Shown here in pieces: positions 24,692 to 33,123 of a DNA stretch of 33,287 nt; position 1 is the first letter of the stretch; every line of letters begins with the position of its first letter. The position numbers and the translations under genes are program-made. The notes under the pieces are model-generated. The model searched no databases and had not been told where the DNA came from. It was given only the letters and a program-made list of their open reading frames with translations. This DNA comes from Gammaproteobacteria bacterium RBG_16_51_14 (GTDB taxonomy: Bacteria > Pseudomonadota > Gammaproteobacteria > Eutrophobiales > Eutrophobiaceae), in assembly GCA_001802375.1 (NCBI GenBank), contig MGXK01000084.1, forward strand, positions 1 to 33,287, in the 5' to 3' direction.

Positions 24692-24844
24692 AGGAAACCC
24701 TGATGCAATCAGGGTTTCTGCGGTACAGGGAGGTACCGCCAGAATTGACTGCTCAAAGTGGTTGATTTTGTGAGGAAAGTGGAACCCGCGTTTGCACTTT
24801 CCGGTCTCTGGTTAAGCCCGGGATGGACTTGTTCAGGGCTTCCT
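24692..24844 (+). other. Hairpin-rich element upstream of mch: candidate structured leader RNA or MITE-like repeat
   Basis: Successive inverted repeats fill the gap. GAAACCCTGAT/ATCAGGGTTTC (24694-24704/24708-24718) has 11 perfect pairs and a 3-base loop. GCGGTAC/GTACCGC is at 24720-24726/24733-24739, GGAAAGTG/CACTTTCC at 24774-24781/24795-24802, and AAGCCC/GGGCTT at 24814-24819/24836-24841. The two ends can also pair with each other (AGGAAACCCTGA at 24692-24703 with TCAGGGCTTCCT at 24833-24844, one mismatch), which excludes the first and last hairpins. No poly-T follows, and I recognise no known riboswitch. Confidence 0.6.
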
Positions 24845-24869
24845 AAAACAATAAATCCGGAGGGGAAAC

Positions 24870-25856
24870 GTGAATCGTAGTCAAAACATGCCCAGTGTCA
24901 ATACGCATGCAGCGCAATTGGTTGAGGATCTTGCAGTCAATGCAGATGCAATGCGTGTGTGTGTATCTGAACTGGAGAATGGAACGCGCATAATCGATGC
25001 CGGGATCAGTGTGCGTGGTGGCCTTGAGGTTGGCCGCCGGATCGGAGAAATCTGTCTTGGAGGCCTGGGTATAGTTAAATTGCGAGCCTCGACTGAATTT
25101 GAAAACTGGTCATGGTATGTCGATGTGCATACATCACATCCCGTTATTGCATGTCTTGCCAGTCAGTATGCCGGCTGGAGTCTCAGCCATGGGGAGGGAA
25201 AGGAGGCATTCAATGCACTGGGATCAGGACCGGCAAGGGCGATGGGAAGCAAGGAAGAATTATTTAATGAATTAGGTTATCGGGACAAAAGCGACAAGAC
25301 CTGTATCGTTGTTGAAGTTGACAGGATTCCACCGGTTGCGGTTGCCAAAAAAATCGCCGATCAATGCGGGATTGCTGCAAATAACCTGACCATCATACTT
25401 ACACCCACCTCCAGTCTGAGCGGTTGTGTTCAGGTGGTTGCCAGGGTTCTGGAAACTGCGCTGCATAAGACGCATGCCCTGGGTTTCCCACTCGAATATA
25501 TCGTGGATGGTGCCGGGAGTGCGCCGGTATGTCCACCCTCGAAGGATTTCATGACGGCAATGAGCCGTACCAATGATGCCATCCTGTTTGCCGGTCAAAT
25601 CCATCTGTTTGTCGAAGCCACAGACAGCGAGGCGGAAGAACTGGCGAATAAACTTCCCAGTTGCGCTTCGGATGACTATGGACAACCGTTTGGAGATGTA
25701 TTTAAGGCAGCAGGCTATGATTTTTACAAGATTGATCCCATGCTGTTCAGCCCCGCCCGCGTTGCGGTAACCGCCATGAAAAGTGGAAAGACCTATCGTG
25801 CAGGCAGAATTGATAAAGAACTGTTGAATAAATCGTTCAGTAATAAATGTGGTTAA
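24870..25856 (+). CDS. mch: Methenyl-H4MPT cyclohydrolase
   Basis: A 328-residue Mch-family protein with the stretches [71 protein letters not shown] and [15 protein letters not shown]. It interconverts methenyl-H4MPT and formyl-H4MPT, the step just before formyl transfer to methanofuran. The start is GTG at 24870 with a strong GGAGGGG ribosome-binding site. Its upstream gap holds the hairpin element described separately. The 3' end overlaps the next ATP-grasp gene by 8 bases. Confidence 0.95.
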   Translation: MNRSQNMPSVNTHAAQLVEDLAVNADAMRVCVSELENGTRIIDAGISVRGGLEVGRRIGEICLGGLGIVKLRASTEFENWSWYVDVHTSHPVIACLASQYAGWSLSHGEGKEAFNALGSGPARAMGSKEELFNELGYRDKSDKTCIVVEVDRIPPVAVAKKIADQCGIAANNLTIILTPTSSLSGCVQVVARVLETALHKTHALGFPLEYIVDGAGSAPVCPPSKDFMTAMSRTNDAILFAGQIHLFVEATDSEAEELANKLPSCASDDYGQPFGDVFKAAGYDFYKIDPMLFSPARVAVTAMKSGKTYRAGRIDKELLNKSFSNKCG

Positions 25857-26769
25857 GAAAATCAATAAGATAGCGATCATTACGGATGACCCTGGCTGGC
25901 ATGGCAGCGAGTTGTCCCAATCACTCGAGGCCCATGGTCTGGGCAGCCAGTATGTTTCTCTCACGGAATGTCTGATCTGTACAGATCTTGCACAGGATCT
26001 GATGTTACCCGGGTTTGGAGAGAGGTTACCTCTTGGAGTCTTCGTCCGGGGTATCCCGGGCGGAAGTCTGGAACAGGTTATTTTCCGTCTCAATATTCTG
26101 CACGCCCTCAAGGACCTTGATATTTGTGTTTATAATGCACCACGGGCGATTGAACGCACAGTAGACAAAGCATTGACCAGTCTGTTACTCAGCCGGGCCG
26201 GATTGCCCACACCTGCCACCTGGATCTGCGAATCACAAGTGCAAGCCAATGCCATTCTGGAGCGGGAAACCCTGGCGAAAAGGCGCCTGGTACTGAAGCC
26301 ATTATTTGGTTCACAAGGCATCGGTATCCACCTGCTCGAATCAGCAACCGATCTTGTACATGACGAGAAATTTGCTGGTGTGTATTACCTGCAATCCTAT
26401 GTTAACAGGCCAAATGATGCCTGGTTTGATATTCGCGTGTTTGTCATTGATGGCAAGGCATGTTCCGCAATGCTGCGACGGGGAAAAACATGGATCACAA
26501 ATCGGGCGCAGGGTGCAACATGCGAGGTGTTAAAGCTGGATACCAGAACGCGAGAATTATCTGAAGCTGCAGTGCGCGTACTTGACATGGATTATGCAGG
26601 TGTCGATTTGATACCGGATGAAGATGGCAATCTGCACATTATTGAAGTTAACAGTGTACCGGCGTGGTTTGGCCTGCAGAAAGTCACGGATTTCAATATT
26701 GCCTCACGCCTTATTGACTCGTTTATCAGCAAGATTGCAAAAAACGAGGCTCTAACGGTTCTCCCCTGA
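25849..26769 (+). CDS. RimK-like ATP-grasp ligase (ORF17-type)
   Basis: A 306-residue ATP-grasp protein of the RimK/glutathione-synthetase group. It has [18 protein letters not shown] (ATP-binding loop), [37 protein letters not shown] and a terminal [11 protein letters not shown]. RimK relatives add glutamate to proteins or cofactors (for example CofF and MptN). In an H4MPT/methanofuran locus a glutamate-adding role on H4MPT or the poly-glutamyl methanofuran tail is plausible but inferred. The start is GTG at 25849, overlapping the mch stop by 8 bases. The CitG-like gene begins 9 bases after its stop. Confidence 0.82.
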   Translation: MVKKINKIAIITDDPGWHGSELSQSLEAHGLGSQYVSLTECLICTDLAQDLMLPGFGERLPLGVFVRGIPGGSLEQVIFRLNILHALKDLDICVYNAPRAIERTVDKALTSLLLSRAGLPTPATWICESQVQANAILERETLAKRRLVLKPLFGSQGIGIHLLESATDLVHDEKFAGVYYLQSYVNRPNDAWFDIRVFVIDGKACSAMLRRGKTWITNRAQGATCEVLKLDTRTRELSEAAVRVLDMDYAGVDLIPDEDGNLHIIEVNSVPAWFGLQKVTDFNIASRLIDSFISKIAKNEALTVLP

Positions 26770-26778
26770 TAACCAGAA

Positions 26779-27618
26779 ATGGAAACTACGGCCATAAAAA
26801 AGGCCGTCCTCGCCAGTTTCATCAGCGAGGTCAACGCACTCAAACCTGGCAATGTCAGTCGTTATGCCGACGGTCATGATATGACGGTGGATGATTTTAT
26901 CCACAGTGCAGAACTTACGACACCCCTGTTGTGTAATACACATGCTTCTATCGGGGAACGTATTCTGGAAAGTGTCCGTGTAACCCATGACGTTATCAAT
27001 TGTAATACCAACCTGGGCATGTTGCTGTTATTTGCCCCATTGATTAAAGCGGCAGAACGATGTCAGAACGGAAAATTGCTAAGAGAATGTCTCCAGCTTG
27101 AACTGGAGGAACTTGATAAACAGGATGCGGAACTTGTGTTTGAGGCCATTCGTCTCGCAAACCCGGGGGGACTGGGGCGAACTGATGCCCATGATGTCAT
27201 ATCAGCACCGGATTGCGGGCTTCTGGAAGCGATGAGCTATGTCAGAAAACAAGATCGAATTGCCTGTCAATATGCAAACGGTTTTGAAGATATCTTCACC
27301 ACTGGTCTGGCCTGCATAAAAGATTACATTTTACGATGGAATAGTGTTGAATGGGCGGCCGTTGCCTGCTATCTTACGCTTATGGCAGATTTTCCGGATT
27401 CCCATATCCAACGTAAATTCGGCCCGGGGATTGCAGAAAAAATAAGAATTAGAACAAGTCCAATTACCAGGCAATTTAAAGAGAGTAATTATCCAGAAAA
27501 CAACCTTCAGCAATTACTGGATTTCGACAAGGAACTTAAAGATTCGAATATAAACCCTGGCACCAGTGCAGATTTAACTGCAGCCAGTCTGCTGGTTTAC
27601 AATCTGGTTGGGGATTAA
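26779..27618 (+). CDS. Triphosphoribosyl-dephospho-CoA synthase (CitG/MdcB)-like protein, ORF19-type
   Basis: A 279-residue protein of the CitG family. It shows the SEVNALKPGNVSRYADGHDM, NCNTNLGMLLLFAPL and ANPGGLGRTDAHDV blocks expected of CitG/MdcB enzymes, which make 2'-(5''-triphosphoribosyl)-3'-dephospho-CoA. No citrate lyase or malonate decarboxylase genes are near, so its substrate here is probably different. A CitG-like ORF19 is a recognised but unexplained companion of bacterial H4MPT genes. It is the last gene before a terminator-like hairpin and fae. Confidence 0.82.
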   Translation: METTAIKKAVLASFISEVNALKPGNVSRYADGHDMTVDDFIHSAELTTPLLCNTHASIGERILESVRVTHDVINCNTNLGMLLLFAPLIKAAERCQNGKLLRECLQLELEELDKQDAELVFEAIRLANPGGLGRTDAHDVISAPDCGLLEAMSYVRKQDRIACQYANGFEDIFTTGLACIKDYILRWNSVEWAAVACYLTLMADFPDSHIQRKFGPGIAEKIRIRTSPITRQFKESNYPENNLQQLLDFDKELKDSNINPGTSADLTAASLLVYNLVGD

Positions 27619-27639
27619 GTAATTTTGGTTATGCAGATT

Positions 27640-27688
27640 GGGAGCAATGCTTCCGATCAGCGATAAGGCGAGGGGACCCCTCTTTTTT
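27640..27688 (+). terminator. Terminator or attenuator between the CitG-like gene and fae
   Basis: A hairpin GAGGG (27670-27674), loop GAC, CCCTC (27678-27682) is followed by six T residues (27683-27688), a standard intrinsic terminator. Just upstream is a second hairpin GGGAGC/GCTTCC (27640-27645/27649-27654). Only 81 bases separate the T-run from the fae ATG at 27770, and no promoter is evident after it, so it may work as an attenuator or processing site. Confidence 0.65.
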
Positions 27689-27769
27689 AATAAATAAACA
27701 ACATATAGGAAGGCAGCTATGTCAATTTTCGAAAAACTCTGTAGCTTTCTATGTGGAGGAGACAAGAAA

Positions 27770-28282
27770 ATGGCAGTCATTGATAGAGTACTTATAGGTG
27801 AGGCACTGGTTGGTGATGGTAACGAGGTTGCACATATTGATTTGATGATGGGTCCTCGTGGCAGTGCCGCAGAATCTGCATTCTGCAACGCACTGACTAA
27901 TAACAAGGATGGTTTCAGCACCCTGCTGGCTGTTGTTGCACCAAACCTTTTATGCAAGCCGAATACCATTCTTTTCAACAAGGTCACTATTAAAGGTGCT
28001 ACCCAGGCTGTACAGATGTTTGGCCCGGCCCAGCGCGGGGTTGCCATGGCGGTGATGGATTGCGTAGAAGACGGTACGATACCAGCGGCCGAAGCGGATG
28101 ATGTTTTTATCTCGGTTGGTGTATTCATCCACTGGCTGGCAGAAGACGATGCCAAGATCCAGGACTACAACTATGAAGCGACCAAGCTCTCCATCAAGCG
28201 TGCGGTTGCCCGTGAGCCAAAGGCAACTGAAGTCCTGAGTAAGCGTGGTCAAGCTTCTCATCCATTCGCGGCACACTCATAA
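27770..28282 (+). CDS. fae: Formaldehyde-activating enzyme
   Basis: A 170-residue Fae with highly conserved blocks: [20 protein letters not shown] (the catalytic histidine of AHID is residue 22), [39 protein letters not shown] and [12 protein letters not shown]. It condenses formaldehyde with H4MPT to methylene-H4MPT and is usually very abundant. I chose the ATG at 27770, preceded by GGAGGAG, which gives the normal Fae N-terminus. An in-frame ATG at 27719 with its own AGGAAGG would add the leader [18 protein letters not shown] terminator follows directly. Confidence 0.95.
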   Translation: MAVIDRVLIGEALVGDGNEVAHIDLMMGPRGSAAESAFCNALTNNKDGFSTLLAVVAPNLLCKPNTILFNKVTIKGATQAVQMFGPAQRGVAMAVMDCVEDGTIPAAEADDVFISVGVFIHWLAEDDAKIQDYNYEATKLSIKRAVAREPKATEVLSKRGQASHPFAAHS

Positions 28283-28335
28283 GCAGTCAATAACAAAAAA
28301 AGATGTCTGGCTGGCTTACCTGGCCAGTAGAATTG

Positions 28336-28363
28336 AATGCCCCGGTCAACGGGGCATTTTTTT
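28336..28363 (+). terminator. Intrinsic terminator of fae, overlapping the 3' end of the convergent gene
   Basis: Stem AATGCCCCG (28336-28344) and CGGGGCATT (28350-28358), loop GTCAA, with seven T residues at 28357-28363. The stop codon of the convergent minus-strand HisA-like gene (28346-28348) lies in the loop, so the terminator doubles as coding sequence for that gene's last residues. Confidence 0.85.
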
Positions 28364-29059
28364 ATAGGCATTGGAAGAAATGATATCATATGTGATGGTC
28401 AGGTCATGCAGGGCGGTGGCTATCAGGATACCAGCGACACCACATTGATTCAGATTTTCAATATCCTGCTCATCTCTGATACCACCCGCCGCAAAGACCT
28501 GTTTTGATGGTGCAAGATCAAGAACTGTTTGAATCTTTTCAAAATCAGGTCCACTTGACGATCCAACGCGATGCATGGTCATGGCGATGATTCGCCTCGG
28601 CCACTGATCAGGATTATGTAACAATCCCTGATCACCGATCAGCCCGTAATCGGAAAAATCCAGGGAAAGGACAGGTTCAGGCTGGCTGGTTAATAGTCTG
28701 GAAGTGTCTTTAAAGCTCAATCTATTTTCGCTGCCAAGGATAGATTGAAATCCCTTGACTCCATGATAAGGGAGGTCATGCTCTGGTGTTGCGCCGGCAT
28801 CAATCCAGAAACAGATACCTGGAAAATGACCCGGTAGTGACTTGATGAGAGATCGGTTTCCGGCATGACCCTGGATTGCATCCAGATCAGCAATATAAAT
28901 AATTTCGAACGGGTACAATGACAGGAAAGCGTTGATGATTTCATGTAGATCCGATCCAGTTGTCAGCCTGGATTGCACAGGCTGATAGTTGTCTCGCATC
29001 CCTTTGTGGGCATGTACAACGTGACCCTGGCTGATATCGAGAACAGGTATAATTAACAT
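28346..29059 (-). CDS. HisA/HisF-like TIM-barrel protein (ORF9-type)
   Basis: A 237-residue protein of the HisA/HisF family. It begins IIPVLDISQGHVVHA with D8 in the position of the HisA catalytic aspartate and D134 in LSLDFSD at the second one. FAAGGIRDEQDI and GVAGILIATAL form the phosphate-binding ends of the barrel. No histidine genes are near. A HisA-like ORF9 is a standard member of bacterial H4MPT clusters, so it is probably a cofactor-biosynthesis enzyme; the reaction is unknown to me. It is convergent with fae and divergent from the mfnD-like gene with only 14 bases between start codons. Confidence 0.85.
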   Translation of the reverse strand: MLIIPVLDISQGHVVHAHKGMRDNYQPVQSRLTTGSDLHEIINAFLSLYPFEIIYIADLDAIQGHAGNRSLIKSLPGHFPGICFWIDAGATPEHDLPYHGVKGFQSILGSENRLSFKDTSRLLTSQPEPVLSLDFSDYGLIGDQGLLHNPDQWPRRIIAMTMHRVGSSSGPDFEKIQTVLDLAPSKQVFAAGGIRDEQDIENLNQCGVAGILIATALHDLTITYDIISSNAYKKMPR

Positions 29060-29073
29060 AATTTAAAAAGCTA

Positions 29074-30057
29074 ATGCGAATGTTCATCTGCGAGTTTATC
29101 ACGGGAGGTGGTTTGCATCAGACATCCTTACCGGCAGACCTGGTCCATGAAGGTGAAATGATGTTGCAGGCCCTGATGCGTGATGTGAATGAGGCAGGGA
29201 TAACGGATATCGTTACGACGCGTGATTATCGTCTCAGGAATGACCCGGAAAAATGCAGGATACTGGATGAACATAGTAACGTATGGGAGATCTGGTGCAG
29301 TATCATGCAAACGGTTGACGCCGTCTGGCCTGTTGCCCCGGAAACAGGAGACGCCTTGCTGAGATTATCTGAACTTGCCCTGGAATGCGGATGTCATCTG
29401 TTCGGATGTATGCCTGAGGGGGTTGCTCTAACCAGCAGCAAACTGAAAACATATCAACATCTGTTGCGTCATCAGATTCCGGTTATCGAAACGTACACAC
29501 TTGATGGAAGTTTTCCGGATTCTGATAATGGCTGGATTCTCAAACCGGATGACGGAGTAGGGGGAAGAGATTGCAGGTATTTTTGTGAACGCAAGTCGCT
29601 TGAAGAAGCAGTATATGCGTTGCAAAAACAGGAAGATTATATTATTCAGCCCTACATCAGGGGGATCCCTGCCAGCTTGTCATTATTGTGTTATCAGCAA
29701 ACAGGGATGTTAATAGCCTGCAATCGACAGCAATTTATATTCCATGAAGCAAGAGGACGCCTGGAAGGTATCGTTGTCAATGGACTGGCAGATCAATGGT
29801 CAGTGCTGGAACCGGCAGCAGTTGCGATTGCAGCGGCGATACCGGGATTAGCAGGCTATGTAGGTGTCGACCTGGTTTTAACCGATAACGGCCCGCTCAT
29901 TGTCGAAATAAATCCGCGGCTGACGACTTCCTATGTTGGATTAAGACAATCAATTGGCATTAATCCTGTTGCCATGATTATCGATTTATTTGAAACTGGA
30001 CAACTACCATCGGTTAAACTGGGGAAAAAAATTCCTGTCACCATCACTTTGCAATAA
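29074..30057 (+). CDS. mfnD: ATP-grasp ligase, MfnD-like (tyramine/tyrosine-glutamate ligase family)
   Basis: A 327-residue ATP-grasp protein beginning MRMFICEFITGGG, the N-terminal signature of the MfnD family. It continues with GWILKPDDGVGGRDCRYF, YIIQPYIRGIPASL, YVGVDLVLTDNGPLIVEINP and RLTTSYVGL. In methanogens MfnD ligates glutamate to tyramine in methanofuran synthesis. Bacterial methanofuran is reported to contain tyrosine and a poly-glutamate tail, so the acceptor here may differ. Alternative start at the third codon (29080). It heads the plus-strand group mfnD-mfnF-pabB-mfnE; the next gene begins 4 bases after its stop. Confidence 0.82.
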   Translation: MRMFICEFITGGGLHQTSLPADLVHEGEMMLQALMRDVNEAGITDIVTTRDYRLRNDPEKCRILDEHSNVWEIWCSIMQTVDAVWPVAPETGDALLRLSELALECGCHLFGCMPEGVALTSSKLKTYQHLLRHQIPVIETYTLDGSFPDSDNGWILKPDDGVGGRDCRYFCERKSLEEAVYALQKQEDYIIQPYIRGIPASLSLLCYQQTGMLIACNRQQFIFHEARGRLEGIVVNGLADQWSVLEPAAVAIAAAIPGLAGYVGVDLVLTDNGPLIVEINPRLTTSYVGLRQSIGINPVAMIIDLFETGQLPSVKLGKKIPVTITLQ

Positions 30058-30061
30058 TGTA

Positions 30062-31108
30062 ATGACAATAGATACATTTATTGGTTGGGATATAGGTGGT
30101 GCACATCTCAAACTGGCTGTGGTAGATAAATCAGGGATGATCAACAAGGCCATGCAGTTTCCATCACCTCTCTGGCTCGGCATGAAATATCTTGAGCAGG
30201 CACTGGACAGCGCCGCACAACACATACCTTCTGAAGGCAAAGTCATACATGTGATAACAATGACCGCTGAACTGGTCGATATCTTTTATGATCGTCGTGC
30301 CGGTGTATTACAACTTGTTTCAAGATTCACACAACGATTCGGTAACCATGTCAAAGTATATGCCGGTCGGTCGGGATTACTGGATCCATCATCTGTTGAA
30401 ACGCATGCTGAAGAGATTTCATCTGCTAACTGGTACGCAACAGCAAATTATGCGGCCAGTCAACTCGCCGATGGAATTCTGCTTGATGTTGGCAGTACGA
30501 CGACAGATATCATTCCATTTAAATCGGGCAGCTGTTGCCAGCGTGGTAGTACTGACCAGGAACGTCTGCAATATAATGAACTGGTCTATACAGGGATCAT
30601 ACGCACACCTGTAATGGCTATCGTGGACCGGGTCCCTTATAAAGGAGAATGGCAATCACTCATGGCAGAGTGTTTTTCCACAATGGCAGATATCTATCGC
30701 CTGACGGGAGAACTGAATGAAAATGATGACATGATGGTGCCACCGGATGGTGCGGCAAAGACACCCGATGCCAGCAGGAAACGACTTGCACGTATGCTCG
30801 GTACTGATGCGGGGGAAGGGGGGAATTTATCAGACTGGCGACAAGTGGCCTTGTTTATCGCCGAAAAACAATTACAGCAGATCACACAGGCGTTGTTTCA
30901 TGTTTTGTCAAATAAAACGATGACTGATCACACTCCTTTAATCGGTGCGGGGTGTGGTCGATTCCTGGTAAAAAAACTGGCACATCGGACTGGCCATCCT
31001 TATAAGGACTTTGCTGAATTACTTGATGTGGGTAATGCTTTTCAGATGGCTGCAGCCAGCTGTGCCCCTGCAGTTTCTATTGCACAAATTGCAAGGAGAG
31101 GTCTTTGA
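30062..31108 (+). CDS. mfnF: H4MPT-linked C1 pathway protein, MfnF-like (methanofuran core synthase family)
   Basis: A 348-residue ASKHA-fold protein beginning FIGWDIGGAHLKLAVVD, with a second phosphate loop ILLDVGSTTTDIIPF and a third, IGAGCGRFLV, near the end. This is the hydantoinase-like family annotated as H4MPT-linked C1 transfer pathway protein; its archaeal member MfnF couples the furan diphosphate to gamma-glutamyl-tyramine. I chose the ATG at 30062; an earlier in-frame ATG at 29990 lies inside mfnD. The 3' end overlaps the TTG start of pabB by 4 bases. Confidence 0.82.
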   Translation: MTIDTFIGWDIGGAHLKLAVVDKSGMINKAMQFPSPLWLGMKYLEQALDSAAQHIPSEGKVIHVITMTAELVDIFYDRRAGVLQLVSRFTQRFGNHVKVYAGRSGLLDPSSVETHAEEISSANWYATANYAASQLADGILLDVGSTTTDIIPFKSGSCCQRGSTDQERLQYNELVYTGIIRTPVMAIVDRVPYKGEWQSLMAECFSTMADIYRLTGELNENDDMMVPPDGAAKTPDASRKRLARMLGTDAGEGGNLSDWRQVALFIAEKQLQQITQALFHVLSNKTMTDHTPLIGAGCGRFLVKKLAHRTGHPYKDFAELLDVGNAFQMAAASCAPAVSIAQIARRGL

Positions 31109-32490
31109 CATCAAAGCTTTCAGAATTGCCATACAGGCGTGATTCGGCCGAGGTCTTTGCAGCCATCGCCGATGAGCCGTGGAGTATTTTTCTCGACAGC
31201 TGTTACCCCTATACAGATGCGGGTCGCTACGACATCCTGGCTGCACGTCCGTATCTCACGCTTGAAACATTTGGAAAGGAAACACAAATAACGAAAAACG
31301 GGGAAACCAGCATAACAACGGACGATCCCTTTGTATTGGTTAAAGCCTGTTTGCAGGAACCCAGGGCGAATCTGACAGGCTTGCCGTTTTGTGGTGGTGC
31401 ACTTGGTTATTTTGCCTATGATCTCGGACGAAGAATAGAAAATCTGCCAGAGCTTGCGGAACACGATATTACCATTCCCGAAATGGCTGTCGGGTTGTTC
31501 GACTGGGCGGTGATTGTCGATCATCACAAGCGTCGTACCTGGTTGACCGGGTTTGGAAAAGATGCATCAACATCAGAAAACTGGTCTCAATTGCAGGATA
31601 TATTTTCAGCCAGTGTGTTGCATCGCTCGCATGGATTTACGGTCAATTCCGAAGTCAAATCAAACATGACCCAGGAAACATATGCCGGTGCATTTGCCAG
31701 GATAAAACAGTATATTCATGAGGGGGATTGCTATCAGGTTAACCTCGCACAACGGTTTTCTGTGAAGGTTTCTGGGGATCCATGGGGTACCTATCTGCAG
31801 TTACGAAAACTCAATCCTGCCCCCTATGCCTGTTTTTTTAATCTTCCGGAGGTAACCATACTGAGTTCATCTCCGGAGCGTTTTCTCAGTGTCACGAACG
31901 GACTGGTTGAAACCAAACCCATCAAGGGAACCCGGCCCAGATCAGTCTTTGCCTATGAAGACAAGGCATTGGCGGCAGCCCTGCTGGAAAGCGAAAAGGA
32001 TCGTGCCGAGAATCTGATGATTGTTGACCTGTTGCGCAATGATATTGGCAAGACCTGTGAACCTGGTTCCGTATCTGTACCCAAACTGTTTGCCCTGGAA
32101 AGTTTTGCCACAGTCCATCATCTGGTAAGTACGGTAACCGGACGTCTGGCCCCGGGTTGTCATGCACTGGATCTCCTCCGTGGTTGTTTCCCGGGGGGCT
32201 CAATTACCGGTGCACCAAAGCTGCGTGCCATGGAAATTATCGAAGAACTGGAGCCGCACCGCCGCAGTGTCTATTGTGGGTCAATCGGCTATATCGGCTT
32301 TGACGGCAATATGGATAGTAACGTCGCCATCCGCACCCTGGTGCATCACCGGGACAGGATTTACTGCTGGGCTGGTGGCGGAATCGTTGCTGATTCACGC
32401 ATGGAGACGGAATACAGGGAGTGTTTCGATAAGGTACGGACCATGCTGAAACTGTTTGAAACCGGGATCGCCTTGAATGTGGGTAGTTAA
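31105..32490 (+). CDS. pabB: Aminodeoxychorismate synthase component I (PabB)
   Basis: A 461-residue chorismate-binding enzyme. PIKGTRPR (residues 272-279) includes K274, the catalytic lysine that marks PabB as distinct from anthranilate synthase. SERFL-type, DLLRNDIGKTCEPGSV and GGSITGAPKLRAMEIIEELE blocks complete the fold. It makes 4-amino-4-deoxychorismate from chorismate with PabA. The p-aminobenzoate formed later is used both for folate and, through beta-RFAP synthase at 21610, for H4MPT, which explains its presence here. The start is TTG at 31105, overlapping the mfnF stop as TTGA, with AGGAGAGG just upstream. Confidence 0.94.
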   Translation: MTSKLSELPYRRDSAEVFAAIADEPWSIFLDSCYPYTDAGRYDILAARPYLTLETFGKETQITKNGETSITTDDPFVLVKACLQEPRANLTGLPFCGGALGYFAYDLGRRIENLPELAEHDITIPEMAVGLFDWAVIVDHHKRRTWLTGFGKDASTSENWSQLQDIFSASVLHRSHGFTVNSEVKSNMTQETYAGAFARIKQYIHEGDCYQVNLAQRFSVKVSGDPWGTYLQLRKLNPAPYACFFNLPEVTILSSSPERFLSVTNGLVETKPIKGTRPRSVFAYEDKALAAALLESEKDRAENLMIVDLLRNDIGKTCEPGSVSVPKLFALESFATVHHLVSTVTGRLAPGCHALDLLRGCFPGGSITGAPKLRAMEIIEELEPHRRSVYCGSIGYIGFDGNMDSNVAIRTLVHHRDRIYCWAGGGIVADSRMETEYRECFDKVRTMLKLFETGIALNVGS

Positions 32491-33106
32491 ACTCGGCGGC
32501 AGCCTTCAGTTTTCTTATCAATTACCGATGTGGCTGTCGGAAATAGCGGAACATGGGGGCGGGAAGGTGGTGATTGTCCCGGGTGGAGGCGTTTTTGCCG
32601 ACCAGGTACGCCGTGCCCAACAGTATTGGAACTTCGATGAACTTGCAGCACATTACATGGCGTTGCTTGCCATGGATCAATACGGGTTGATGCTGCAAGG
32701 CATGGAACGACGTCTCCATGTTGCAAGATCAACTGATGAAATAGCAACCATCCTGAAGGCTGGCAAGGTGGCAGTTTGGTTGCCCTCTCTGCTTATACAG
32801 AACCTGGAAATCACACCGGGTTGGGATATCACGGCAGATAGCCTTGCCGCCTGGCTGGTCAGGACATTGCAGGCACAACACCTTTTTCTGGTCAAATCTG
32901 TTGAACTCGGGGCCGGTTTCCATCCTGTCAGTGATTTAATTCAGCGTGGTCTGTTGGATCGCGCATTCAACCGGATGGCTGACGGTCTGGAATGTGAGAT
33001 TGCCTGGTTATCGCCCGAACAGTATACGGATTTGAAGGCCGTTCTTGACGGGGACAGATCTTTACCGATTCGTCTGGTGGTTGATAACGATCTCGCTACC
33101 GCCTGA
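32477..33106 (+). CDS. mfnE: Amino acid kinase family protein, MfnE-like
   Basis: A 209-residue amino-acid-kinase-fold protein, beginning MWVVKLGGSL with the nucleotide-binding lysine and glycine turn, then VVIVPGGGVFADQVR, WDITADSLAAWL and LFLVKSVE. It matches MfnE, which phosphorylates 5-(aminomethyl)-3-furanmethanol phosphate to the diphosphate used by MfnF, and the ORF7 type of methylotroph clusters. The ATG at 32477 lies 14 bases inside the end of pabB. Its place beside the mfnF- and mfnD-like genes supports methanofuran synthesis. Confidence 0.85.
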   Translation: MWVVKLGGSLQFSYQLPMWLSEIAEHGGGKVVIVPGGGVFADQVRRAQQYWNFDELAAHYMALLAMDQYGLMLQGMERRLHVARSTDEIATILKAGKVAVWLPSLLIQNLEITPGWDITADSLAAWLVRTLQAQHLFLVKSVELGAGFHPVSDLIQRGLLDRAFNRMADGLECEIAWLSPEQYTDLKAVLDGDRSLPIRLVVDNDLATA

Positions 33107-33123
33107 TTGAATTTCTTTCCTTT

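Noticed and set aside
24692-24844. 6S RNA, RNase P RNA or a known riboswitch class
   Set aside because: Size and a GAGGAAAGT string briefly suggested these, but the conserved cores of 6S, RNase P, cobalamin, TPP, FMN and glycine RNAs are not present.
25272-26111. A 279-codon minus-strand open frame across mch and the RimK-like gene
   Set aside because: It is antisense to two conserved genes and its product has no recognisable motif.
28336-28363. Bidirectional terminator for fae and the HisA-like gene
   Set aside because: Only the plus direction has a T-run; on the minus strand the hairpin is followed by mixed sequence.
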